A stretch of 11,774 bases of DNA. It comes from Hyphomonadaceae bacterium. Lineage in GTDB: Bacteria > Pseudomonadota > Alphaproteobacteria > Caulobacterales > Hyphomonadaceae. Location: contig JAUYSA010000295.1 of the NCBI GenBank assembly GCA_030696545.1, forward strand, positions 1-11,774, given 5' to 3'. This document shows, in pieces, positions 1 to 7,411 of the stretch (positions are counted from its first letter, which is position 1; each line of letters opens with the position of its first letter). The notes under the pieces were generated by a model, which did not search any database, was not told where the DNA came from, and saw only the letters and a program-made list of their open reading frames with translations. Made by a program: the position numbers and the translations under genes.

Positions 1-22
1 GCACACACCCACCATTCTGGAT

Positions 23-138
23 GCGGATCTTCGATCCGCGTTCCCCGCGAAGGCGGGGATCCAGCCCTCTTCAGACTAAAGCGCGCGAAGCGCTCTAAAT
101 CTCTTCGTGCAAAGTCTGGATTCCCGCCTTCGCGGGAA
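23..138. repeat. Composite palindromic intergenic repeat
   Basis: Four hairpins are packed into about 115 bases. At 23-39, GCGGATC and GATCCGC enclose a 3-base loop. At 43-58, CCCCGC and GCGGGG enclose GAAG. At 80-94, AGCGC and GCGCT enclose GCGAA. At 122-135, CCCGC and GCGGG enclose CTTC. The second and fourth hairpins are also near-perfect reverse complements of each other over about 23 bases (41-64 against 116-138, one indel and one substitution). They are joined by a further inverted pair, CAGACT (72-77) and AGTCTG (113-118), so the whole unit can fold as one long branched structure. The right arm reads ATTCCC, eight bases, GGGAAA, close to the ATTCCC-N8-GGGAAT form known as dRS3 in Neisseria. 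Similar dispersed intergenic palindromes occur in other proteobacteria. It is probably a non-coding, mobile or REP-like repeat; copy number cannot be seen here. Confidence 0.75.
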
Positions 139-241
139 AAACGGCGGATAAACCCCGCCTGACCATCGGCCTGGCTTAAACACCAGGTCAAAACCCAAGC
201 CCACCCCAACTCGCTCACCAGCGAGATCGCGCCCGCGCGCG

Positions 242-1474
242 CTAATCCTCGATTGCCGCATACACTAGCTGCTGCAGCTGCGGCCGGATCGGATACGCGC
301 CCGACGGCATCAGCTGTGTCATCTGGATCGCGATCAGATCCTCCACCGGATCAATCCAGAAAAACGTCGACGCCATCCCGCCCCACGAATACGTCCCCAC
401 CGATCCCGGCTGCGTTGTCGCCACAACATCCGTCGTCACCGCCCAGCCGAGCCCGAAGCCCGACCCATCCATCCGCGATTCCGAGAACGTCTTGTCGCCC
501 ATGTCTTTCAACGTCTTGCCGCCCGGCAGATGGTTCAGCGTCATGAACTCAAGCGTCTTCGGCGAGAGTATCCTCACGCCGTTCAGCTCCCCGCCATTGC
601 CGAGCATTTTGCAGAACGTGAAATAATCGCCGATCGTCGAGGCCAGCCCGCCCCCGCCCGAAAACACATTCGGCTTCTTCGCATACGCCGCCGCCTTACC
701 CGCCGGATCGGCCAAGCCGATCACCCCGTTCGCCGGATTGCGCGCATAGCACGCCATCAACCGTTCAACCTTGTCTTCCGGCACGCTGAAGAAAGTGTCG
801 TTCATCCCAAGCGGCGCAAAGATCCGCTTCTGGAAGAACTCATCAAGACTCATCCCCGAAGCCACCTCGACAACGCGACCCAGCACATCCGTCGAGTTCG
901 AATAGTTCCAGCGATCGCCCGGCGAGAAAACCAGCGGCGCTGTCGCCAGCAATTCGCAGAACGACTTCAGGTCGCCGCCATGCCGCGAATAATCGACACC
1001 CTTTGCGCGATAGATCGCATCAACCGGCGTCTGCTGCAGGAAAGCATAAGTAATCCCCGACGTGTGCAGGAAAAGATCGCGCACAGTCATGTGCCGGTCC
1101 GGCTTGCGTAGCTCCGGCTTCTCCGCCGTCCCGCCCGCGAAAACCATCACATCCTGGAATTCCGGAATGTAGCGATAGACCTCATGGTCCAGCCGCAGCG
1201 CGCCTTCCTCGAACAGCATCATCGCCGCGACCGAAGTTACCGGCTTGGTCATCGAATAGATGCGATAGATCGTGTCCTCGCCGATCGGCCTGCCCCCGCC
1301 CATCTCGGTCGCGCCCTGGAACGACAGGTGCGCCACATCCCCGCCCCGCGCGACGAGCACGGCGACGCAAGGCAGCCGCTTCTGTTCGATATATCCGTCA
1401 AAGTAAGCCGGTATCCGCTTCAGCTTCTCCGCGCTCAGCCCCGCCTCAGCCGGATCAACCCGCTCGATAGCCAT
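242..1474 (-). CDS. Beta-lactamase-family serine hydrolase (family VIII esterase-like)
   Basis: A complete 410-residue protein of the class C beta-lactamase/penicillin-binding-protein-like fold (Beta-lactamase domain, roughly residues 15-400). Catalytic elements are visible: S74-M-T-K77 is the SxxK nucleophile and base, Y191-S-N193 is the Tyr motif, and W364-G-G366 sits where lactamases carry KTG. The WGG form is typical of family VIII carboxylesterases such as EstB, so ester hydrolysis is likelier than antibiotic resistance. No signal peptide is seen, which suggests a cytoplasmic enzyme. The ATG at 1474 is supported by AGGAG at 1480-1484, five bases upstream. The gene lies downstream of and co-oriented with the TonB-dependent receptor, but a strong terminator stands between them, so it probably has its own promoter or depends on read-through. 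A small hairpin (210-225, CTCGCT and AGCGAG) lies 17 bases past the stop but lacks a clear T tract. The substrate is unknown. Confidence 0.9.
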   Translation of the reverse strand: MAIERVDPAEAGLSAEKLKRIPAYFDGYIEQKRLPCVAVLVARGGDVAHLSFQGATEMGGGRPIGEDTIYRIYSMTKPVTSVAAMMLFEEGALRLDHEVYRYIPEFQDVMVFAGGTAEKPELRKPDRHMTVRDLFLHTSGITYAFLQQTPVDAIYRAKGVDYSRHGGDLKSFCELLATAPLVFSPGDRWNYSNSTDVLGRVVEVASGMSLDEFFQKRIFAPLGMNDTFFSVPEDKVERLMACYARNPANGVIGLADPAGKAAAYAKKPNVFSGGGGLASTIGDYFTFCKMLGNGGELNGVRILSPKTLEFMTLNHLPGGKTLKDMGDKTFSESRMDGSGFGLGWAVTTDVVATTQPGSVGTYSWGGMASTFFWIDPVEDLIAIQMTQLMPSGAYPIRPQLQQLVYAAIED

Positions 1475-1513
1475 GAAAACTCCTGATGCAATGGGACAGG
1501 ATTAGCGCAGCCT

Positions 1514-1558
1514 ATCCCAAAAACGAAATAGCCCCCGGCATTGAAGCCGGGGGCTATT
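1514..1558 (-). terminator. Intrinsic terminator after the TonB-dependent receptor
   Basis: A perfect 13-bp stem (1527-1539 with 1546-1558), mostly G/C, encloses a 6-base loop. Read on the minus strand it is followed by TTTCGTTTTT (1528-1519), a good U tract. It lies 22 bases beyond the receptor stop codon. On the plus strand no T tract follows, so it should act only on minus-strand transcription. It separates the receptor from the serine hydrolase. Confidence 0.9.
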
Positions 1559-1580
1559 CCTTGAACAGCGGTACGATCGA

Positions 1581-4500
1581 CTAGAACTGTTTGCGGACAC
1601 CGATCTTGAAGATGCGTCCCCGCGGATTACCGATCGCCGGGTCGTAGCTGTACTGCTGCAGCGAGAATGGCGGATCTTCATCCAGCACGTTCTCGACCGA
1701 GAGGTTGAGGACAAAATCCTCATCCCATGGCATTGTGTATTGATAGTACAGGTTGTGCGTCACGAAGTCGTCGATGTTCTCGAACCGCGTTCCCAGTTGT
1801 CCCGGATCCTTCACGCCTTGGATAAAGCGGTAGATGTAGCGAAGGTTGTGGTTGCCGTTCTCATAGTTGATCGACGTGCTCGATCGCCACTCGGACACAA
1901 AGTCCCCGCCGCGCCCATAGTTGATGAAGCCAACTCCGTCATACCCTTTCGAAAGCTCGGCACCATTGAGCACGAACGCCTCGATTTCGTATTCCAGAAT
2001 GTTGGTGCCCTGGAAGCCCGCCGAGATTTCACCGCCAAGTGCATCGAACGTGTACGTGGCGTCGATATCGATACCGGCAGTATTTGCGCCAGGACCGTTG
2101 CCACGCACCGAGGCGACCGAGGTAACGTTGTCGCCGATCGTTGCGCCCTGCACACACCCCGCCGCACCCTTGCCTCCGATGAAGGTAATGCGGTCGATCA
2201 GCGCCGCGGAGCAGTTGATCAGCGCGCTTGAGTCGGCGTCGTTGAGGAAGACTGAGTTCAAGACGTCGTTGTGGCTGACGGTCTTGATCTCGTCCTTGAT
2301 CTGGAAATTGAAGTAGTCGAGCGAGAGCCGGAACGAGCCATCAAGCGGCAAGCCCTGGTCGAAATTGAAGATTGCTCCGAAGTTCGCGACCTCGGCCGTT
2401 TCCGGCTTGAAGCCGGGCAGAACTTCCGTTGACACGTTCAGGTACTGGTTGCCGGCGTTGGTGATCAACGACAGTCCGACCGATACATCGCCAGGCGTCA
2501 CGTTCGGCGGGGTCGCATAGTTGGTGCCAAACGAGCCGCGGATAGCCAGCCAGCTGAACGGGTCCCACTTGCCCGCCACCTTGTACACGGTGGCGCCGAG
2601 GCCTGAACGCGGGAACTCTTCGCGACGCACAGCAAGCTGGAAGCCGAGATTGTCGAGGACCGGAACCTGGGCCTCCGCGAAGTATGAGTATTGCTGCTGG
2701 TCAGATTTGTTCGGCGCGTTCTGGCCGTAGAAGAAATACGGCGACTCGCCCGTCGGCGGGCAACCGCCGATACCAGGTTGTTGGCCGGGCCATTGGCACG
2801 GCATCGAACCCGGATCCATGAACTCGCTGGTGACGTTGTCGCGGTTTTCATTCTGCCGCCACTGAGCGCCAGCCGCCCACATGACCGCGCCGCCAGGAAG
2901 CACAAAGGGGGTGCTGCCAGACGTGAGCGCATCAATGACGAGGTCGTTTCGTGTGCTTTCTTCCTGACGCTCATCATTCAGCCACGCGCCAAGCTCGGCG
3001 GTGTTTTCATTTCCCTGGATGTAGCGCGGGTTGGGCGTTCCGAACGTACCGTTGGCGGCGAAGCTGCTGGCAAAGGGGTTCAGCCAGAGGCAACCATTCT
3101 GGCCGGCCGCGCCAGGGTTTTGCGTGCCGATCGTTGCGTAGAAGTCCCGCTTCCAGCGCTCGACCTCGATAGGTTCGATTGTGCCGTTGTTGTTGGAATC
3201 GGTTGGCTGCGCCACTGCGGCCCAGTCGTCGACCACAAGGTCTTGTGCATTGCAATTTGGGCCGCCGAAGCCGTTCAGAGCTTCCTGAACCTTGTACGCG
3301 ACGGTGTCGGGCAGCGTATTGTCGGACGTGGCCAGATTGTAGGCCAAAGACAACTTCCAGGTGTCAAGAATACCGCCTGACCAGTCGCCCCACGCGCCTT
3401 CCAGGGCAGCAACTGCGTTCCAGTTCTCAAGCTGCGTCGATGGCGACGAGCCATTGCCCGGTCCGTAAGCGGGGTTGCCGCTCACGCCGAACGGCGCCGT
3501 CAGGAACTGATCGACATGACCCGTGAAGGCCTGAACGAGGCCAACAGGGAAACCTGTCTGGTCTTCGATGGAGGCCGCATTCTGTGTAAAGAAGTCCGCG
3601 AAATAGGGGTTCGTCGACGGGGTGCGATACTGGAAAGCTGGCCCGCTCTGAGGCGACGTACCGCTGGTTGCGTAGTATCCTGCAACAGCGCCAATCTCGT
3701 TGGCGTTGGACTTGCCGTAAGACAGCTGCGCCGTGAAGCGGGTTGAATCGTCAAGGTCGGCCGTGAACTGACCATAGAGACGCACCTGATCAATCTCTTC
3801 GATCAGGTTGAACGTGTGGATCGCGTAGTTCCACAAACAAGCCGGCAAGCCGGTGTTGGCGTAGTCTGATTGCGGAATGCCCGCCACCGGCCCAGTGCCG
3901 TTGATACACTCCTCATCCGAATAGTCTTGTACAAGCCCGAGCAGGGGTCCAACGACCGGATAGTCCGTGGCAAATGGGAAGTCCGGATCGCCAGGGCGCA
4001 GGATGAAGGTACTGTAGTTTCCATACGGCGCCCAAGGCGTGTCGTTTTCCGCGTACTCCCGCACCGCCCAATCCCGGCCCGTCACCGGCAGCTTGCTCTG
4101 ATGCGAGTACTCTGCGGCAAACATCAGGTTCGCCTGGTCGAAATCCTTGCCCCACAACGCAGCGGCGCTCCAGTCACCATCCGTGCCATCAATGGCGCGA
4201 TAGTCGCCTTGCAGCAGCAGACCGTCGAAGCTGTCTCTCGTGATGAAGTTGACGACACCGCCCGTCGCATCGGCGCCGTAAATCACCGCGCCGCCATCTT
4301 TGAGGATCTCTGTCCGCGAGAGCGCGATCTGCGGGATCATATTGGTATTTTCAGAGAAGCGTCGGCCGTTGAAGATGGTCAATGTACGACCGCCACCGAG
4401 TCCGCGAAGGTTGAGCGACGAAGCGCCGATATTGCCTTGGCCCTCGATGAACTGGTTGGTCTCGCCTTCAGTGGAGCCCACGACCGACAGGTTCTTGATG

Positions 4501-4796
4501 AAGTCCTGCACAGAAGCGTTGCCAGATTTGACGGCATCTTCCTGTGAGTAAACTTCAACAGGAAGCGCGGCGGATTCCGATGCGCCTGCGATGTTCGAAC
4601 CAGTGACGACGACGCGGTCCCGCTCGCGATCGCAGTTGGTCTGTACGCCCGCAACATCGAGATCGCAGTCATCTGCCTGCGCGATCCGGTCCGGACCTGA
4701 TGGTTGCGTTGATTGCTGCGCCGAAGCGCTACCGTATCCGACGACGCTCAAGACAAGCGCAAGCGCGGACGCGCTCGTGAAAGCACGCTTCATCAT
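1581..4796 (-). CDS. TonB-dependent outer-membrane receptor
   Basis: A complete 1071-residue protein. Residues 1-26 form a signal peptide (MMKRAF, a hydrophobic Ala/Leu/Val core, cleavage after SASA). A TonB-box-like DRVVVTG is at 60-66 and a plug domain spans about 70-190, with LRGLGGGRTLTIFNGRR around 130-146 and GADATGGVVNFITR at 174-187. The rest is a 22-strand-type beta-barrel ending in the usual C-terminal Phe. There is no STN signalling domain. The length exceeds the common 700-900 residues because of large extracellular loops. One loop holds D533-SNNNGTIEPI-E544, which fits an EF-hand calcium loop. The family imports siderophores, cobalamin, saccharides or other large nutrients using TonB-ExbBD energy; the substrate here is unknown. 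An in-frame ATG lies 150 bases further upstream, but the signal peptide fixes the start at 4796 (or 4793). A purine-rich AGGGGAAGGA lies about 17 bases before it, rather distant. A terminator follows, and tetR is divergent. Confidence 0.93.
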   Translation of the reverse strand: MMKRAFTSASALALVLSVVGYGSASAQQSTQPSGPDRIAQADDCDLDVAGVQTNCDRERDRVVVTGSNIAGASESAALPVEVYSQEDAVKSGNASVQDFIKNLSVVGSTEGETNQFIEGQGNIGASSLNLRGLGGGRTLTIFNGRRFSENTNMIPQIALSRTEILKDGGAVIYGADATGGVVNFITRDSFDGLLLQGDYRAIDGTDGDWSAAALWGKDFDQANLMFAAEYSHQSKLPVTGRDWAVREYAENDTPWAPYGNYSTFILRPGDPDFPFATDYPVVGPLLGLVQDYSDEECINGTGPVAGIPQSDYANTGLPACLWNYAIHTFNLIEEIDQVRLYGQFTADLDDSTRFTAQLSYGKSNANEIGAVAGYYATSGTSPQSGPAFQYRTPSTNPYFADFFTQNAASIEDQTGFPVGLVQAFTGHVDQFLTAPFGVSGNPAYGPGNGSSPSTQLENWNAVAALEGAWGDWSGGILDTWKLSLAYNLATSDNTLPDTVAYKVQEALNGFGGPNCNAQDLVVDDWAAVAQPTDSNNNGTIEPIEVERWKRDFYATIGTQNPGAAGQNGCLWLNPFASSFAANGTFGTPNPRYIQGNENTAELGAWLNDERQEESTRNDLVIDALTSGSTPFVLPGGAVMWAAGAQWRQNENRDNVTSEFMDPGSMPCQWPGQQPGIGGCPPTGESPYFFYGQNAPNKSDQQQYSYFAEAQVPVLDNLGFQLAVRREEFPRSGLGATVYKVAGKWDPFSWLAIRGSFGTNYATPPNVTPGDVSVGLSLITNAGNQYLNVSTEVLPGFKPETAEVANFGAIFNFDQGLPLDGSFRLSLDYFNFQIKDEIKTVSHNDVLNSVFLNDADSSALINCSAALIDRITFIGGKGAAGCVQGATIGDNVTSVASVRGNGPGANTAGIDIDATYTFDALGGEISAGFQGTNILEYEIEAFVLNGAELSKGYDGVGFINYGRGGDFVSEWRSSTSINYENGNHNLRYIYRFIQGVKDPGQLGTRFENIDDFVTHNLYYQYTMPWDEDFVLNLSVENVLDEDPPFSLQQYSYDPAIGNPRGRIFKIGVRKQF

Positions 4797-5032
4797 TCGA
4801 AATTCGAAAAAATTCCTTCCCCTGGCGGCCACTCTTTGATGGCTCGCACGCGACGGCGTTGTTACCGCCCCGTTCCCACTATGCGCCCCATGGAGATACT
4901 TACAATACCGGCCAGTCAGCATGTTTTTTTGCTGGGCGGCCTGCACACATCTAGGTTCCGCAAAGACAGTGTGTTTCTATTTCATGTGACATACCTCTGA
5001 CGTGATAGGGAGTGTCGCTAGGGAAGTGCGGA
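4797..5032. promoter_or_regulatory. Divergent promoter region between receptor and tetR
   Basis: These 236 non-coding bases must hold the promoters for both the receptor (minus) and the TetR gene (plus). No convincing -35/-10 pair stands out on either strand. The clearest local symmetry is ATGTGACAT (4984-4992), an odd-centred palindrome about 41 bases before the tetR ATG. A weaker CACAC (4943-4947)...GTGTG (4970-4974) pair and a T7 run (4924-4930) also occur. A TetR protein commonly acts on such a shared region, but the operator is not established by sequence alone. Confidence 0.5.
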
Positions 5033-5767
5033 ATGACTGACGCAACGAGAAGCCTGACTATGAAGGGTCCCACAGCCGCCAAACCCGCCGCCCGCTCCGA
5101 GCGTCGCAAGAACGCGGATCGATCAGCGGCGACACGCCGCCAGATTCTCGAAGCTACGGTACGCTGTCTGGATGCGTGGGGTTATGGCGCTGTCACAAAT
5201 ATAAAAGTGGCTGACGAGGCTGGCGTAAGCCGCGGCGCGATGATGCATCACTTCCCGACCCGTCAGGCATTGATCGTCGCGACAGTGGAGTATGCGCACG
5301 AGAAGCTCTCTGAGTTTCGCCGCAACGAGCTTGAGAAGTACGCGCCCGGCCTGCCCCGCTTTCGTGCAATCGTCGATATGTCGGTCGTCACGCAGACCTT
5401 GCCTGAGGGCATGGCATGCAACGAGGTTCGCATTGGCTCGCGCAGCGATCCGGAGATCCGCGCGGCAGTCACGCCTACAATGAGCTTCATCTCCGACGAG
5501 TATGGCCGGCTGGTCGCAAGTCTTGCGCGTGAGGCAGGCCTCCACCCCAATCGCGAGGTCAAGGCGCTCACGGCGACCATGGCGATGGCTGCGCGGGCCC
5601 TGGCGATCAACACGTTCACCTACCCGCGCGGGAATATCGATGAGAGCGTGATCTGGATGATCCGCAACATTCGAGAGGACATCATTGCGCGCCAACTCGG
5701 CGAGAAAGCTGCGGAGCGGCCTGAGCCGCTTCCCGAAGAGCGCAAGAAAAAAGAGACCGAAGCCTGA
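5033..5767 (+). CDS. TetR/AcrR-family transcriptional regulator
   Basis: A 244-residue protein with a TetR_N DNA-binding domain at about residues 35-81. The helix-turn-helix reads TNIKVADEAGVSRGAMMHHF (residues 55-74) followed by the family's PTRQALI. Residues 85-225 form the all-helical ligand and dimerisation region, whose sequence does not reveal the ligand. The tail (about 228-244) is highly charged and probably disordered. The ATG at 5033 is preferred because AGGGAAG lies six bases upstream. A GTG at 5012 is in frame but has its purine-rich stretch too close, and another ATG at 5060 has only a weak site. TetR proteins are usually repressors released by a small ligand. Its position back to back with the TonB-dependent receptor suggests that the receptor promoter is the target (inference). 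No clear terminator follows. Confidence 0.92.
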   Translation: MTDATRSLTMKGPTAAKPAARSERRKNADRSAATRRQILEATVRCLDAWGYGAVTNIKVADEAGVSRGAMMHHFPTRQALIVATVEYAHEKLSEFRRNELEKYAPGLPRFRAIVDMSVVTQTLPEGMACNEVRIGSRSDPEIRAAVTPTMSFISDEYGRLVASLAREAGLHPNREVKALTATMAMAARALAINTFTYPRGNIDESVIWMIRNIREDIIARQLGEKAAERPEPLPEERKKKETEA

Positions 5768-5910
5768 TCAGGTCCGGCGCGCGACATACCCCCCCCCCTG
5801 GAACGCATCGCCCAAGCAGCTTCAGATAACATCGAGCAAGGTGGCGCCCGGCCGTGTGCCGCAGCCATGGCAAGAAATTTCCCTTTTGGGCGCAAGCGCG
5901 GAAGGTGTTT

Positions 5911-5926
5911 GTGAACCCGCGTGAAC
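5911..5926 (+). promoter_or_regulatory. Tandem GTGAAC boxes, candidate regulator site
   Basis: GTGAAC occurs twice with a 10-base period (5911-5916 and 5921-5926). Two related GTGAAGGC copies follow at 5974-5981 and 6009-6016. Direct repeats of about one helical turn are the usual binding layout of OmpR/PhoB-type winged-helix proteins, and the gene downstream encodes a winged-helix regulator, so autoregulation is possible. The assignment is inference, since short repeats can arise by chance. Confidence 0.3.
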
Positions 5927-5996
5927 GCCTGACAGGGCTGCGCCGCTATGGTTGACGCAGGGGCCAGCCCTGTGTGAAGGCTCAAAAGCACGCGGG
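5916..5996. repeat. Two-tier inverted repeat upstream of membrane regulator
   Basis: Outer arms CCCGCGTG (5916-5923) and CACGCGGG (5989-5996) pair over 8 bp. Inner arms ACAGGGCTG (5932-5940) and CAGCCCTGT (5965-5973) pair over 9 bp with a 24-base loop. Within the loop CTGCG (5938-5942) and CGCAG (5956-5960) offer an alternative pairing that competes with the base of the inner stem. No T tract follows on the plus strand, so it is not a standard terminator. It could be a structured leader, an operator or a small RNA element. Confidence 0.5.
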
Positions 5997-6079
5997 CGTC
6001 GCGACTCCGTGAAGGCGAGCGATCGAGACTCCTGCCCTAATGCTCGACTAGTGTATGCGCCTTGTGTTGTGGACGTTAC

Positions 6080-7402
6080 ATGACCGTTACGCCTGCTGAA
6101 CCCACCAACCTTCTTGACGCCGACACGCTGGCGGAGATCGCGCGCGTTCGTGCGTCTGGCGTGCTGGGCGCCACGGGGCGGCTTGTAGAACTGTTCGACT
6201 TCCTCGCTTCGCGCTCGGCCGATAGCCGCCCGCCGAAAGAGGCAGAAATTGCCTTCGCTGTTTTTGGAAAGGCGGATGCCGAAGCGCTGCGCGATGACCC
6301 TGTCGCGCGCGTCTATATCCACCGCCTGCGAAAGCGGCTTGACGATTTCTACCTGCGCCATGGAACGCCGTCCGGCATCAGGCTTGATATTCCCAAAGGC
6401 GATTACCGGATTGTCGGCGCGTCGCAAGGCGAAGCCGGCGCGGACGCAGGGACCGCTGACGCCGTGCAGGCTGCTGATGTAGCCCCAGCCCTCGGGAAAC
6501 CAGCTGCGAAGAGGCGTTGGGGCCTGATCGCCGCGGCATTCGCGGCCGTGGTGTTGGGCGGCAACATCGCAGCGTGGGCCGTGCTGGGAACCAAGCCCGC
6601 TCAGAAGCAACTCGCCGATGCCGGCATATGGACGGAGATCGCCAACAGCTCGCGGCCGCTGCTGATCGTAGTGGGCGACTACTACATGTTCGGCGAATAC
6701 GAGGAACGCGTCACGCTGAAACGGCTGGTCCGCGATTTCGCGATCAATTCGAAGGAAGATCTCGTCCACAGCCAGCGCGATAACCCGCAAGGTTTCGACA
6801 AATACTCTGACGTGGCGATGCAGTACCTGCCCGCGTCTGCTGCCTACGCCCTGGCTGACCTTGCGCCGCTGTTGCGCGAAGGACGCGAGGTCCAGGTTGC
6901 GCTGGCCTCCGAGCTGACGCCGAACCGGCTGAAGACTGACGACATCATCTATGTCGGTCTGCTCAGCGGCTTGGGCGCGTTGCGTGATCCGGTATTCTCG
7001 CAATCGCGGTTCGCAATCGGCGAAAGCTATGACCAGATCATCGATCGCAAGACAGGGAAGATGTACACCAGCGAGGCGTTCCGAGCGGCGCCGAGCGATC
7101 AGATGTATCGCGATTACGGGTTCTTCTCGACATTCGAAGGCCCGGCCGGGAACAGGATCGCGATCCTCTCTGGCTCGCGCGATACAGCTGTCATGGGCGT
7201 GGCGGAAGCGCTGACGCAGATGGACCGGCTCGCCAAGGTCGAAAAGAAGACCGGCGACAGTACTGATTTCGAGGCTCTCTTCGAGGTCAAGGGACAGAAG
7301 CACGTGAACCTTGAGGCGCAAGTGCTGGCGTCCTATGACCTCGACAGCTCGACGATCTGGAGCGGCGCTCCGGCGAACGTCGCATCCTATCCGAAGAAGT
7401 GA
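6080..7402 (+). CDS. Membrane-anchored winged-helix regulator with periplasmic domain
   Basis: A 440-residue protein with three parts. Residues about 35-112 resemble the winged-helix domain found at the N-terminus of many CadC-like or TPR-bearing proteins, with RLVELFDFL, then DDPVARVYIHRLRKRLDDFY (72-91), then the wing IRLDIPKGDYRIV (100-112). Residues about 113-143 are an Ala/Gly/Asp-rich linker. KRR at 144-146 precedes one membrane helix (about 147-170), so the N-terminus should be cytoplasmic. The remaining 270 residues are then periplasmic, with patches such as LLIVVGDYYMFGE (194-206), SRFAIGESYD (309-318) and RDYGFFSTFEGPAGNRIAIL (344-363). I cannot name this domain; it may sense a ligand. 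The ATG at 6080 is chosen over a TTG at 6062, with GTGGACG upstream as a weak ribosome site. The gene converges on the kinase gene with a 9-bp gap and no terminator. DNA binding and sensing are inferred from domain layout. Confidence 0.75.
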   Translation: MTVTPAEPTNLLDADTLAEIARVRASGVLGATGRLVELFDFLASRSADSRPPKEAEIAFAVFGKADAEALRDDPVARVYIHRLRKRLDDFYLRHGTPSGIRLDIPKGDYRIVGASQGEAGADAGTADAVQAADVAPALGKPAAKRRWGLIAAAFAAVVLGGNIAAWAVLGTKPAQKQLADAGIWTEIANSSRPLLIVVGDYYMFGEYEERVTLKRLVRDFAINSKEDLVHSQRDNPQGFDKYSDVAMQYLPASAAYALADLAPLLREGREVQVALASELTPNRLKTDDIIYVGLLSGLGALRDPVFSQSRFAIGESYDQIIDRKTGKMYTSEAFRAAPSDQMYRDYGFFSTFEGPAGNRIAILSGSRDTAVMGVAEALTQMDRLAKVEKKTGDSTDFEALFEVKGQKHVNLEAQVLASYDLDSSTIWSGAPANVASYPKK

Positions 7403-7411
7403 GCGCGCAGC

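Larger units (their letters stand above)
5768..6079. other. Gene-free intergenic region between tetR and membrane regulator
   Basis: This 312-base region shows no credible coding sequence. It contains a C10 homopolymer (5789-5798), a tandem pair of GTGAAC hexamers (5911-5926), a two-tier inverted repeat (5916-5996) and a direct repeat GTGAAGGC (5974-5981 and 6009-6016). It must carry the promoter of the gene starting at 6080, but no strong -35/-10 pair is visible. A long minus-strand open frame crosses it and is judged to be a composition shadow. Confidence 0.6.

Noticed and set aside
210..225. Hairpin after the serine hydrolase as an intrinsic terminator
   Set aside because: The stem is only 6 bp and the bases that follow on the minus strand are G-rich rather than a T tract.
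242..1474. Antibiotic-resistance class C beta-lactamase
   Set aside because: The KTG motif is replaced by WGG and there is no signal peptide, which fits family VIII esterases better than a periplasmic AmpC.
4797..4946. 50-residue N-terminal extension of the receptor from an ATG at 4946
   Set aside because: The extension would place a polar stretch before a clear signal peptide that starts at MMKRAF, and a ribosome-site-like sequence lies between the two starts.
5822..7321. Long minus-strand open frame (499 codons) opposite the membrane regulator
   Set aside because: It lies antisense to a well-supported gene, its protein is rich in Arg/His/Gln with no recognisable motif, and such frames are common shadows in GC-rich DNA.
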